Shown here piece by piece: positions 1 through 6,054 of a stretch of DNA of 7,910 nucleotides. The DNA comes from an uncultured Phascolarctobacterium sp. Its GTDB lineage: Bacteria > Bacillota > Negativicutes > Acidaminococcales > Acidaminococcaceae. The notes below the pieces were generated by a model. That model was not told where the DNA came from. It did no database searches and was given only the letters and a program-made list of their open reading frames with translations. The number at the start of each line of letters is the position of its first letter. Position 1 is the stretch's first letter. The stretch covers positions 1-7,910 of the forward strand of contig USHB01000064.1 of NCBI GenBank assembly GCA_900554395.1, written 5' to 3'. The position numbers and the translations under genes are program-made.

Positions 1-182
1 TATAAATAAAAATTTATACCTAAAAAGCAATAGAGATATGCTGCAAAGCTACAACAAAAACTATGGCGGTTAGCTATTACACCTTTATTTAATGCATAAA
101 CAAATAAAAATCGTGTTTGCGCACGAAGAAACCATAACATTTTTGCAAAGCTTTAAAATATATTCCTATTGTTTTTAATTGT

Positions 183-224
183 AAAAAAAATAACGCCATC
201 ACAAACGTGATGACGTTATTTTTT
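183..224 (-). terminator. Intrinsic terminator of the nrdR-nrdD-nrdG operon
   Basis: Read on the minus strand, a 14-base-pair stem (207-220 paired with 189-202, one G-U wobble) closes a 4-base loop and is followed by a run of eight T (complement of 183-190). It begins about 27 bases past the stop codon of the last gene of the operon, as expected for a Rho-independent terminator. A-rich and T-rich flanks on both sides mean it could also work for a transcript arriving on the plus strand. Confidence 0.9.
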
Positions 225-250
225 AGATATTTTATTTTCAGAACAACAGA

Positions 251-661
251 TTATTTCAATCCTTCTCTTGCCACAATTTTATCCAGAATTTCTGCACCTT
301 TAATTACTACTTTATCGCACTGAATTTCAGGTTCAAAATATTTTGGCTTTACTTCACAACAATTAGTTCCGCCAAGTTCGGCGTTAAAAGTATCAATAAA
401 TTCTTTGCAAAGTGCGCGGATTTTAGTACCTTCTTCCTTGCCATTGCGTTTTACATACAGTGTGCTAAGAACCATGCACGCGCCGGTAACAACGCCGCAG
501 GTAATTCCTGCGCCCATGCCACCGCCAAACCCGGCTGCAATTTTAAGTGCTTGCGGCGGCAGCTGCATATTATATGCCCAGTTTGCTCCATAAAGTATCC
601 TTTCGGCACAGTTCAATCCCATAGCTTTGCCGTAGCCTTTTTGCAATAATTCAAGCAGCAT
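251..661 (-). CDS. C_GCAxxG_C_C family putative redox protein
   Basis: The 136-residue protein matches the C_GCAxxG_C_C family (DUF/Pfam putative redox-active proteins): an early Asn-Cys-Ala-Glu (C18), a glycine-rich FGGGMGAG stretch at 45-52, Cys-Gly at C55, Gly-Ala-Cys at C62, C85, a vicinal Cys pair C101-C102 and C115. The family is common in anaerobes; its chemistry is not established, but the conserved cysteines suggest thiol redox or metal binding. No signal peptide is evident; residues 40-66 are small and hydrophobic and could be a buried or membrane-associated helix. The start is fixed by AGGAGGG at 668-674, six bases upstream. That ribosome site overlaps the nrdG stop codon, so the gene is co-transcribed and probably translationally coupled with nrdG. 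A role in reducing NrdD is a guess from context. The family assignment is fairly sure; the function is unknown. Confidence 0.85.
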   Translation of the reverse strand: MLLELLQKGYGKAMGLNCAERILYGANWAYNMQLPPQALKIAAGFGGGMGAGITCGVVTGACMVLSTLYVKRNGKEEGTKIRALCKEFIDTFNAELGGTNCCEVKPKYFEPEIQCDKVVIKGAEILDKIVAREGLK

Positions 662-667
662 AGTTAT

Positions 668-674
668 CCCTCCT
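668..674 (-). promoter_or_regulatory. Ribosome binding site overlapping the nrdG stop
   Basis: AGGAGGG lies six bases before the ATG at 661. Its first two bases are also the last two of the nrdG TAG stop (673-675), which points to translational coupling. Confidence 0.85.
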
Positions 675-1161
675 ATAACTTATAATCAACTGCTTCTCCT
701 TTTTCTAATGATGCCGGTATATCAATTAAACGCTGGTTACGCGAACCTCGGTACGGAAAATCCAAATCGCGCTGCGCAAGAACAAACGGCCCATCTACAA
801 GCACGTTAATTTCATGCAGTACCGGTAAATTTTTAACCTCGCTATATACATAACCGGTATAGCACCATACGTTTAAACCCGGTTTTAATTTTTTTATTTC
901 CTGCAAAAATTCTAACACGCCATCTGCCTGTGCCAGCGGGTCGCCGCCGCTTAAAGTTATGCCGCGGTGTAATGGCGTCAGCCTTGCGGAAACATCCTGC
1001 GCAAGCTCTTTGGCAGTATATTCCTCACCGCCTTCAAACGGCAGCGTAGAAGGATTATGGCAGCCTTCGCAGTGGCGCGGACAGCCCTGAAAAAATACTA
1101 CTGCACGAATTCCCGGTCCATCTACAATAGATTCGTTTAAAATGCCTGCAACCCTCAGCAT
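673..1161 (-). CDS. nrdG: Anaerobic ribonucleotide reductase activating protein
   Basis: This 162-residue radical-SAM activase uses a 4Fe-4S cluster and S-adenosylmethionine to create the glycyl radical on NrdD. The cluster motif CxxxCxxC is C27, C31, C34. SGGDPL at 71-76 is the SAM-binding GGE-like motif, NVWCYTGY at 97-104, VDGPF at 122-126 and GSRNQRLID at 139-147 are NrdG hallmarks. Length is normal for the family (E. coli about 154) and all key residues are present. The frame stays open upstream to 1380 inside nrdD, but the family begins at MLRVAGI, and a perfect AGGAGG lies six bases before this ATG. It starts 10 bases after the nrdD stop. The activase appears intact although its expected target site in NrdD is not visible. 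Confidence 0.95.
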   Translation of the reverse strand: MLRVAGILNESIVDGPGIRAVVFFQGCPRHCEGCHNPSTLPFEGGEEYTAKELAQDVSARLTPLHRGITLSGGDPLAQADGVLEFLQEIKKLKPGLNVWCYTGYVYSEVKNLPVLHEINVLVDGPFVLAQRDLDFPYRGSRNQRLIDIPASLEKGEAVDYKL

Positions 1162-1167
1162 AATCTG

Positions 1168-1173
1168 CCTCCT
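1168..1173 (-). promoter_or_regulatory. Ribosome binding site deciding the nrdG start
   Basis: AGGAGG with a six-base spacer to the ATG at 1161. The TAG stop of nrdD (1172-1174) shares two bases with it. It settles the nrdG start against the longer open frame running up to 1380. Confidence 0.85.
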
Positions 1174-3115
1174 ATTCCGTGCAGCAGTTGGCACGCCGGC
1201 GTATTTGCGTAAGTTTTTTCTCACATACAGGGCAGTAATCGGTATCAATAATTCCAGTATAGCCGCAGTCCTCGCAGTAATCAATCGGGAAGTTAATGCC
1301 CACATAACCGCAGTCGCAAGCCAGCATATGCCGCAAAACATCCTCCACCGCCTGCAAATTATGCACCGGCGAAGATTCAAATTCTACATAACTGATATGC
1401 CCGCCATTGGTATATTTATGGTAAGGCCCTTCAATACGCATTTTGTCAAATGCGCTGATGGGATAACCAACCGGCACATGGAACGAATTGGTATAATATG
1501 CTTTATCGGTTACACCCGGAATAATGCCATATTCCTTACGGTCGATACGGATAAAACGTCCGCTGAGCCCTTCGGCAGGTGTTGCAATCAGGCTGAAGTT
1601 CAAATCGTATTTATCAGCAAACTCGTCAACACGTTCGCGCATATGCGCTATAATTTCCTGCCCTAATTTTTGGGCTTCTTCACTTTCGGCGTGATGTTTG
1701 CCAACAAGTGCAGTCAATGTTTCAGCAAGGCCAATAAAGCCAACCGTCAATGTTCCGTTTTTAATTGCCGGTTCAATGCGGTCATCTTTTTTAAGTTTTT
1801 CACTGCCCATGTACAGCCCCTGCCCCATTAAAAACGGCAGGTCGCGCACGCGCAGATTAGCCTGAACATGATAGCGGTGCATAATCTGTTCTGCAACCAA
1901 ATTCATCATATCATCCAGCATCTGATAGAACTTATCAATATTTCGCTCCGCCTTAATCGCCAGACGCGGGAGATTGATAGTGGTGAACGACAGGTTGCCG
2001 CGCCCGGTGGTAATTTCCTCACCGTGACGGTTGCTGATAACGCGCGTACGGCAGCCCATATAAGCCACCTGTCCGTCATAATCGCGGTTAAAAGTTGTAT
2101 CCATAAAGCTGAAAGTTGGGTTTAAACGTTTCGCAGCAACGCTTATTGCTTGTTGGAACAAATCATAATTAGGGTCACCAGGGTCAAGGTTAACGCCGCG
2201 TTTAACACGGAAAATGACATTCGGGAAAATTGGGTTTTCTCCGCGTCCCAAACCGTTATTATATGCTTTAAGCAAATTGCGGGTAACCTTGCGGCCGTTT
2301 TCTGTGGTATCAAGCCCAAGGTTAAGGCTGCTGAACGGAACCTGCGCACCGGCACGCGAGTGCATGCTGTTTAAGTTGTACACCAATGCTTCCATGGCCT
2401 GAAAAACTTCTTCTTCCCCGGCGCCGTCAACAAAATCTGCCATATCAGTATCAAAAAAGCCAAAAGACTGTCCGCCGAACATATCGTTCTGATTGCTTTG
2501 CAGTACAATAGCTGCCAGTGCGGCGGCAGAACCCGGGCGTTTAGGCGGACGTATAAAGCCATGCCCGTTATTAAAGCCTTCGTGCAAAAGCCTGCCCAAA
2601 GGAATGTTCAAACAATTTAAGGTTTTACCGTAAAAATCAAGGTCATGAATATGAATATCGCCGCGTTTATGCGCTGCCGCCATTTCTTCCGGTATTACAC
2701 GGTTCAGATAATATTCGCGGCTTGCAGCAGAAGCAATTTGCAGCATTTTTGCCGAAGGCGAGTTGGAAATATTGGCATTGTCACGGTCTGTTTCCTTTAA
2801 AATTTCTGCCACGGTATCCATCAGTTCGCTGCGTGCATTACGGATATCCGTGCGTTTTGCACGGTACAGAATATAAGATTTAGCCGTTTTGGCATGCCCT
2901 TTTTTTATTAAAACTTTTTCAACAATGTCCTGTACATGTTCAACATCTACAATTTCAGTGTTTTCTGCCTTCAGGCATTTTAAAACATCCAGCGTAATTT
3001 CAACTGCCATTTCGCGGTCTGCACCGCCGACAGATTTAGCCGCCTCAAAAATGGCATCTGTTATTTTGCTGTCGTCAAACGCTACTATGCGCCCATCGCG
3101 TTTACGGATTTTCAT
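1172..3115 (-). CDS. nrdD: Anaerobic ribonucleoside-triphosphate reductase, apparently lacking the glycyl-radical tail
   Basis: This 647-residue protein is the class III ribonucleotide reductase catalytic subunit. Residues 1 to about 90 are an ATP-cone (KIRKRDGRIVAFDDSKI) for allosteric control. The barrel follows: HIHDLDF near 155-161, LNCLN with C168 (first active-site Cys position), YMGCRTR with C355 (thiyl-radical Cys position), GNLSFTTINLPRLA near 373-386, TPAEG with E515, and YTNGGHISYVE near 568-578. Zn-knuckle cysteines are C614, C617, C628 and C631. After Ile-Arg-Arg (638-640) the chain ends in RANCCTE, so the R-x-x-G-Y glycyl-radical segment that follows the Zn site in the family is absent. 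The start at 3115 has GGGGTGA eight bases upstream; an ATG at 3145 has no ribosome site. The gene overlaps nrdR by 14 bases. The family is certain; whether the product is active is open. Confidence 0.93.
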   Translation of the reverse strand: MKIRKRDGRIVAFDDSKITDAIFEAAKSVGGADREMAVEITLDVLKCLKAENTEIVDVEHVQDIVEKVLIKKGHAKTAKSYILYRAKRTDIRNARSELMDTVAEILKETDRDNANISNSPSAKMLQIASAASREYYLNRVIPEEMAAAHKRGDIHIHDLDFYGKTLNCLNIPLGRLLHEGFNNGHGFIRPPKRPGSAAALAAIVLQSNQNDMFGGQSFGFFDTDMADFVDGAGEEEVFQAMEALVYNLNSMHSRAGAQVPFSSLNLGLDTTENGRKVTRNLLKAYNNGLGRGENPIFPNVIFRVKRGVNLDPGDPNYDLFQQAISVAAKRLNPTFSFMDTTFNRDYDGQVAYMGCRTRVISNRHGEEITTGRGNLSFTTINLPRLAIKAERNIDKFYQMLDDMMNLVAEQIMHRYHVQANLRVRDLPFLMGQGLYMGSEKLKKDDRIEPAIKNGTLTVGFIGLAETLTALVGKHHAESEEAQKLGQEIIAHMRERVDEFADKYDLNFSLIATPAEGLSGRFIRIDRKEYGIIPGVTDKAYYTNSFHVPVGYPISAFDKMRIEGPYHKYTNGGHISYVEFESSPVHNLQAVEDVLRHMLACDCGYVGINFPIDYCEDCGYTGIIDTDYCPVCEKKLTQIRRRANCCTE

Positions 3116-3596
3116 GACCAGCGTCACCCCGTTCTTTTTTCTCATTGTTGTTTATTATTCGCTGCAATTCCTGCATAAAATTATTAACATCAGCAAACTG
3201 CCTGTAAACGGAAGCAAAACGCACATAAGCAATCTGGTCTGTCTGTTCCAGATATTTCATAACCAGCTCACCGATTGCCTCACTGCGCACTTCCGATTCT
3301 CCGCGCATACGCAGTTCACGTTCAATATGGTCGGCCATTTCCTTAATTTTTTCATAAGAAATAGGACGTTTTTCAAAAGCCTTAATTAAACCGTTCAACA
3401 GTTTTTTACTGTCAAAAAGTTCACGGCGTCCGTCTTTTTTATTTACAACCAAAGGGGTTTCTTCATATTTTTCATAAGTAGTAAACCTGCGGCCGCAATC
3501 AGGGCATTCACGCCTGCGGCGGATAGAAGCGCCATCATCGACAGAACGCGAATCAACAACTCTGCTGTCATGGTAAGAACAAAATGGACATCTCAT
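3102..3596 (-). CDS. nrdR: Transcriptional repressor NrdR
   Basis: A 164-residue NrdR, the ATP/dATP-sensing repressor of ribonucleotide reductase genes. The N-terminal Zn-ribbon has C3, C6, C31 and C34, with the family-typical RVVDSR and SIRRRRECPDCGRRFTTYE around them. An ATP-cone fills about 47-138 (LVVNKKDGRRELFD to YVRFASVYRQF). Length is slightly above the usual 150-160, with a charged C-terminal extension that overlaps the nrdD start. It is the first gene of its operon, behind an extended -10 promoter and about 170 bases from ftsZ. The ribosome site is AGGGAAGTGA (3601-3610), weaker than those of its neighbours. Being first in an RNR operon makes autoregulation likely. Confidence 0.96.
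   Translation of the reverse strand: MRCPFCSYHDSRVVDSRSVDDGASIRRRRECPDCGRRFTTYEKYEETPLVVNKKDGRRELFDSKKLLNGLIKAFEKRPISYEKIKEMADHIERELRMRGESEVRSEAIGELVMKYLEQTDQIAYVRFASVYRQFADVNNFMQELQRIINNNEKKERGDAGHENP
3124..3130 (-). promoter_or_regulatory. Ribosome binding site deciding the nrdD start
   Basis: GGGGTGA lies inside the end of nrdR, eight bases before the ATG at 3115. The alternative in-frame ATG at 3145 is preceded by A+T-rich sequence without any purine-rich ribosome site, so the shorter nrdD is preferred. Confidence 0.65.
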
Positions 3597-3634
3597 AAAT
3601 TCACTTCCCTGTCAGTTATTAAATAAGTACCTTT

Positions 3635-3663
3635 ATTATAACACACCTGCAAAGCAAAAGAAA
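3635..3663 (-). promoter_or_regulatory. Extended -10 promoter of the nrdR operon
   Basis: On the minus strand a perfect TATAAT (3635-3640) is preceded by TGT (3641-3643), giving the extended -10 form TGnTATAAT. The -35 at 17-base spacing is a weak TTTCTT (3658-3663), acceptable with an extended -10. Transcription would start near 3628, leaving a leader of about 32 bases before nrdR. It lies downstream of the ftsZ terminator, as expected for a new transcription unit. Confidence 0.7.
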
Positions 3664-3713
3664 CAACATCTTGTGCATATTCCGCAAATAAATTGACATC
3701 AAACGCAAAATAT

Positions 3714-3746
3714 AGAAAAGCCCCTGCCGATAAAAGCAGGGGCGTT
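3714..3746 (-). terminator. Intrinsic terminator after ftsZ
   Basis: An 8-base-pair perfect stem GCCCCTGC/GCAGGGGC (3736-3743 and 3720-3727) with an 8-base loop is followed on the minus strand by TTTT and then CTATA. It begins about 20 bases past the ftsZ stop and separates the division cluster from the nrd operon. The T run is short, so some read-through into nrdR is possible. Confidence 0.85.
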
Positions 3747-3766
3747 AAAATAATATTTTATTTTAA

Positions 3767-4879
3767 TTAGCCACGAATCCAAGGCGGAATTTCCGTATCG
3801 GAAGAATGTTTGTGAATAATTCCGCTGCCGCCAACATGGGGTTTATCATCGTTATCATGTTTCTGCACATAAGTGCTTTGCGGACGAGAAGTTTTGCCGC
3901 CATTAGGCAGCCATTCTTTTTCTTTGTTAAAGCCGGTGGCAATAACAGTAACACGAATTTCGTCTTTAAGGTTTTCGTCAATAACGGCGCCGAAGATAAT
4001 ATTAGCTTCGGGGTCAACAGCTTCCGTAATAATGTTGGATGCTTCGGTAACATCAAACAGCGACAAATCTGCGCCGCCGGTAATATTGAACAGAACACCG
4101 CGTGCGCCTTCAATGGATGCTTCGAGCAGCGGGCTCTTAATAGCAGCTTCGGCAGCAGCACGTGCGCCGTCGTCGCCTTTTGCCATGCCAATGCCCATAA
4201 GTGCAGAACCTGCATTAGACATAACGGTTTTAATATCCGCAAAGTCAAGGTTTACAAGACCCGGAACAGCAATCAAATCGGAAATGCCCTGAACGCCCTG
4301 ACGCAATACATCATCAGCAATGCGGAAGGCTTCCAGCATGGAAGTTCTTCTGTCGATAACCTGCAACAAGCGGTCATTAGGAATGGTAATTAAGGTATCA
4401 ACTTTTTCTTTAATATTAACAATGCCGTTTTCAGCCTGGTTCATACGGCGTTTGCCTTCAAAAGAAAACGGTTTGGTTACTACACCAACGGTAAGCGCAC
4501 CAACTTCGCGCGCACATTCAGCTACAATCGGCGCTGCGCCGGTACCGGTACCGCCGCCCATGCCTGCAGTTACAAATACCATATCTGCGCCCTTTAAGGC
4601 TTCCAGAATCTGGTCGCGGCTTTCTTCGGCAGCTTTTTCACCAATTTCAGGGTTTGCGCCTGCGCCAAGGCCTTTGGTAAGTTTTTCGCCAATCTGGATG
4701 CGGGTAGCAGCCTTGGAAAGCAAAAGCGCCTGCGCATCGCAGTTAACTGCAATAAATTCAACGCCTTTTACACCGGCGGTAATCATTCTGTTTACGGCAT
4801 TATTGCCGCCGCCGCCAACACCGATTACCTTGATATTGGCAAGATTGTCCATGCCTTTTTCTTCAAATTCTTCAAACAT
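3767..4879 (-). CDS. ftsZ: Cell division protein FtsZ
   Basis: FtsZ is the tubulin-like GTPase that forms the cytokinetic ring. In this 370-residue protein the G1 loop [13 protein letters not shown] is at 20-32, the tubulin signature [12 protein letters not shown] at 106-117, and the T7 catalytic loop NLDFADI at 210-216 (D212 and D215). The globular core ends near 320. A short linker of about 40 polar residues leads to the conserved C-terminal peptide [10 protein letters not shown] (361-370), which binds FtsA, SepF or other tethers. The start at 4879 has a good ribosome site (AAGGGGGA) about eight bases upstream; an internal ATG at 4852 has none. It is the last gene of its cluster, 103 bases after sbp and before the terminator. 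No ftsA lies upstream in this window. Identity is certain. Confidence 0.98.
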   Translation of the reverse strand: MFEEFEEKGMDNLANIKVIGVGGGGNNAVNRMITAGVKGVEFIAVNCDAQALLLSKAATRIQIGEKLTKGLGAGANPEIGEKAAEESRDQILEALKGADMVFVTAGMGGGTGTGAAPIVAECAREVGALTVGVVTKPFSFEGKRRMNQAENGIVNIKEKVDTLITIPNDRLLQVIDRRTSMLEAFRIADDVLRQGVQGISDLIAVPGLVNLDFADIKTVMSNAGSALMGIGMAKGDDGARAAAEAAIKSPLLEASIEGARGVLFNITGGADLSLFDVTEASNIITEAVDPEANIIFGAVIDENLKDEIRVTVIATGFNKEKEWLPNGGKTSRPQSTYVQKHDNDDKPHVGGSGIIHKHSSDTEIPPWIRG

Positions 4880-4945
4880 TATTTATATTCCCCCTTAATA
4901 AGTTGGGTAAATTCCATCACAAAAATATCAAGATAATATTCAACA

Positions 4946-4968
4946 CAGGCAGCATTTTTTCCTGCCTG
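4946..4968 (-). other. Hairpin in the sbp-ftsZ gap
   Basis: A perfect 7-base-pair inverted repeat, CAGGCAG at 4946-4952 and CTGCCTG at 4962-4968, encloses a 9-base loop. On the minus strand it falls 14 bases after the sbp stop and is followed by TGTTGAATATT, not a T run, so it is not a canonical terminator. It may stabilise the mRNA end, attenuate read-through into ftsZ, or be an RNA processing site. I see no convincing sigma-A promoter in the rest of the gap. Confidence 0.5.
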
Positions 4969-4982
4969 ACTGTAAAAATTTT

Positions 4983-5312
4983 TTACTTTTTAAGAAATAA
5001 ATGGCGGATTGCGGCAAGGTTATTAAAAATACGCATGCCGAAAATCAAAATGCCCACCAGATATAAATCTATGCCCAGCAAAATACCGGAATAGCACAAA
5101 AATGCAGCTAATACCGCATTGGTAAAAAATCCTGTAATAAATACGGTGTTATCATATTTGCCTTCCATACTGGAACGCATACCGCCAAAAACAGTATCAA
5201 GCGCTGCCATCAGCGATACAGACAACAACCGCGCGTATTCAAGCGGAAGGTGCAGAGGGAAATACCATCCGGCAATAAAACCGATAATAATACCGGCAAG
5301 TGCGTACAGCAT
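4983..5312 (-). CDS. sbp: Small basic family protein Sbp (DUF1290)
   Basis: A 109-residue, very hydrophobic protein with three or four membrane segments (about 3-18, 29-44, 56-77 and 78-95), a positively charged C-terminus (RHLFLKK), and the conserved DTVFGGMRSSMEGKYD stretch at 39-54. This is the DUF1290 family, called Sbp in Bacillus subtilis, where it lies between ylxX and ftsA. Its function is not established; its steady position in division clusters suggests a membrane role near the divisome. The start is set by AAGGAGGGTGA a few bases upstream, and its ATG shares one base with the stop of the DUF881 gene (TAATG), so translation is coupled. Confidence 0.92.
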   Translation of the reverse strand: MLYALAGIIIGFIAGWYFPLHLPLEYARLLSVSLMAALDTVFGGMRSSMEGKYDNTVFITGFFTNAVLAAFLCYSGILLGIDLYLVGILIFGMRIFNNLAAIRHLFLKK

Positions 5313-6028
5313 TATTTTTCACCCTCCTTTGCAGCATTATTATGCTCATCGGGGACTGCCTGTGCATATTCAAAAGTTCTGCGGCCTTTAAACGCCGGTA
5401 TTTTTACAACTTCCGGCTGCGTCAAATCTGCCTGAATGCCCCAGAACTTGAAGGTATCAAGTACGCCGCCCCTTAATTTAAGGGCACTGGCAAGGTTGGC
5501 CGGATTTCCGATTGCCAAAATAACGTATGGCGGTGCCGAGCGGTTGTTATTTACAGAAAGCGTCGGGCCTGCGCAGCGGATTTCGCTGGTAGATACCAGA
5601 CGCTCACCGTTAATGGCAATAGCTTCTGCGCCTGCTGCACGCAGTTCGTTAATAACACGCAGCAAATCATCATCATGAATGATATACAAATTGGGGTTTT
5701 CGCCAACTTGCGCCGTTACTTTGCTGTCATCCAATATCAGCTGTATGCCTTTGCCTTCAAGGGCAACTTCACCGGCAAACTCGCGCAGGCGTTCCACCTC
5801 ATTTTCCAAAACTTCGTCGCTGTCATTTACCGACTGCAAACGTTCAACCTCTTTGGCCAAGTCATCACGCTGCTGTTCAACAATACGCAGGCGTTCCGTA
5901 AGTTCTTCGGCACGCTGAAAATTTATGCTTTTTTGACGTTCAGTTGTTTTAATCTGTGTTGCAAGCATAAATCCCAATACCGCAAAAACAATCAGCAGCA
6001 TTATTTTGGCATGTTTATTTGCTATCAT
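5312..6028 (-). CDS. DUF881 membrane-anchored protein (YlxW/YlxX type)
   Basis: This 238-residue protein has a single N-terminal membrane segment (about 9-24), a coiled coil over about 30-88 with many Glu, Arg and Leu, and a DUF881 domain over about 93-210. The domain carries the family motif IIHDDDLLRVINELRAAGAE at 116-135 and AIAINGERL at 136-144. A charged tail of about 25 residues ends the protein. B. subtilis has two members, YlxW and YlxX, between divIB (ftsQ) and sbp; this cluster has only one. The role is unknown; topology predicts one membrane pass with the folded domain outside. The ribosome site GAAAGGA (6041-6047) is 12 bases before the ATG, a rather long spacing. The gene follows ftsQ by 26 bases. 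Confidence 0.9.
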   Translation of the reverse strand: MIANKHAKIMLLIVFAVLGFMLATQIKTTERQKSINFQRAEELTERLRIVEQQRDDLAKEVERLQSVNDSDEVLENEVERLREFAGEVALEGKGIQLILDDSKVTAQVGENPNLYIIHDDDLLRVINELRAAGAEAIAINGERLVSTSEIRCAGPTLSVNNNRSAPPYVILAIGNPANLASALKLRGGVLDTFKFWGIQADLTQPEVVKIPAFKGRRTFEYAQAVPDEHNNAAKEGEK

Positions 6029-6054
6029 AAGTTTTCAAAGTCCTTTCAAAAATA

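Noticed and set aside
111..126. Short inverted repeat TCGTG/CACGA in the left flank
   Set aside because: Only 5 base pairs with a 6-base loop and no T run; expected by chance in such sequence.
1..182. A gene or promoter in the left flank
   Set aside because: A+T-rich with only tiny open frames (about 11 codons from an ATG near 38) lacking ribosome sites, and no convincing -35/-10 pair on either strand.
1100..1174. Read-through of the nrdD TAG (for example pyrrolysine) or a single frameshift restoring the radical loop
   Set aside because: The in-frame sequence after TAG (E-A-D-Y-A-E-G-C) and the other two frames lack an R-x-x-G-Y motif, so neither mechanism yields a normal NrdD tail.
1162..1380. 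Upstream extension of the nrdG frame to an ATG at 1380
   Set aside because: The extra 73 residues read antisense-like, low-quality protein inside nrdD, while the NrdG family starts at MLRVAGI with a perfect AGGAGG before it.
3116..3145. Longer nrdD beginning at 3145
   Set aside because: No ribosome site precedes that ATG, the overlap with nrdR would be 44 bases, and the ATP-cone begins with the MKIRKRDGR that starts at 3115.
3693..3717. Plus-strand promoter from TTGACA at 3693-3698
   Set aside because: The nearest TATA-like hexamer is only about 12 bases away, and no gene follows on the plus strand.
3806..4898. Long plus-strand open frames opposite ftsZ (up to 195 codons)
   Set aside because: They are antisense shadows of a strongly conserved gene, with no ribosome sites and no recognisable domains.
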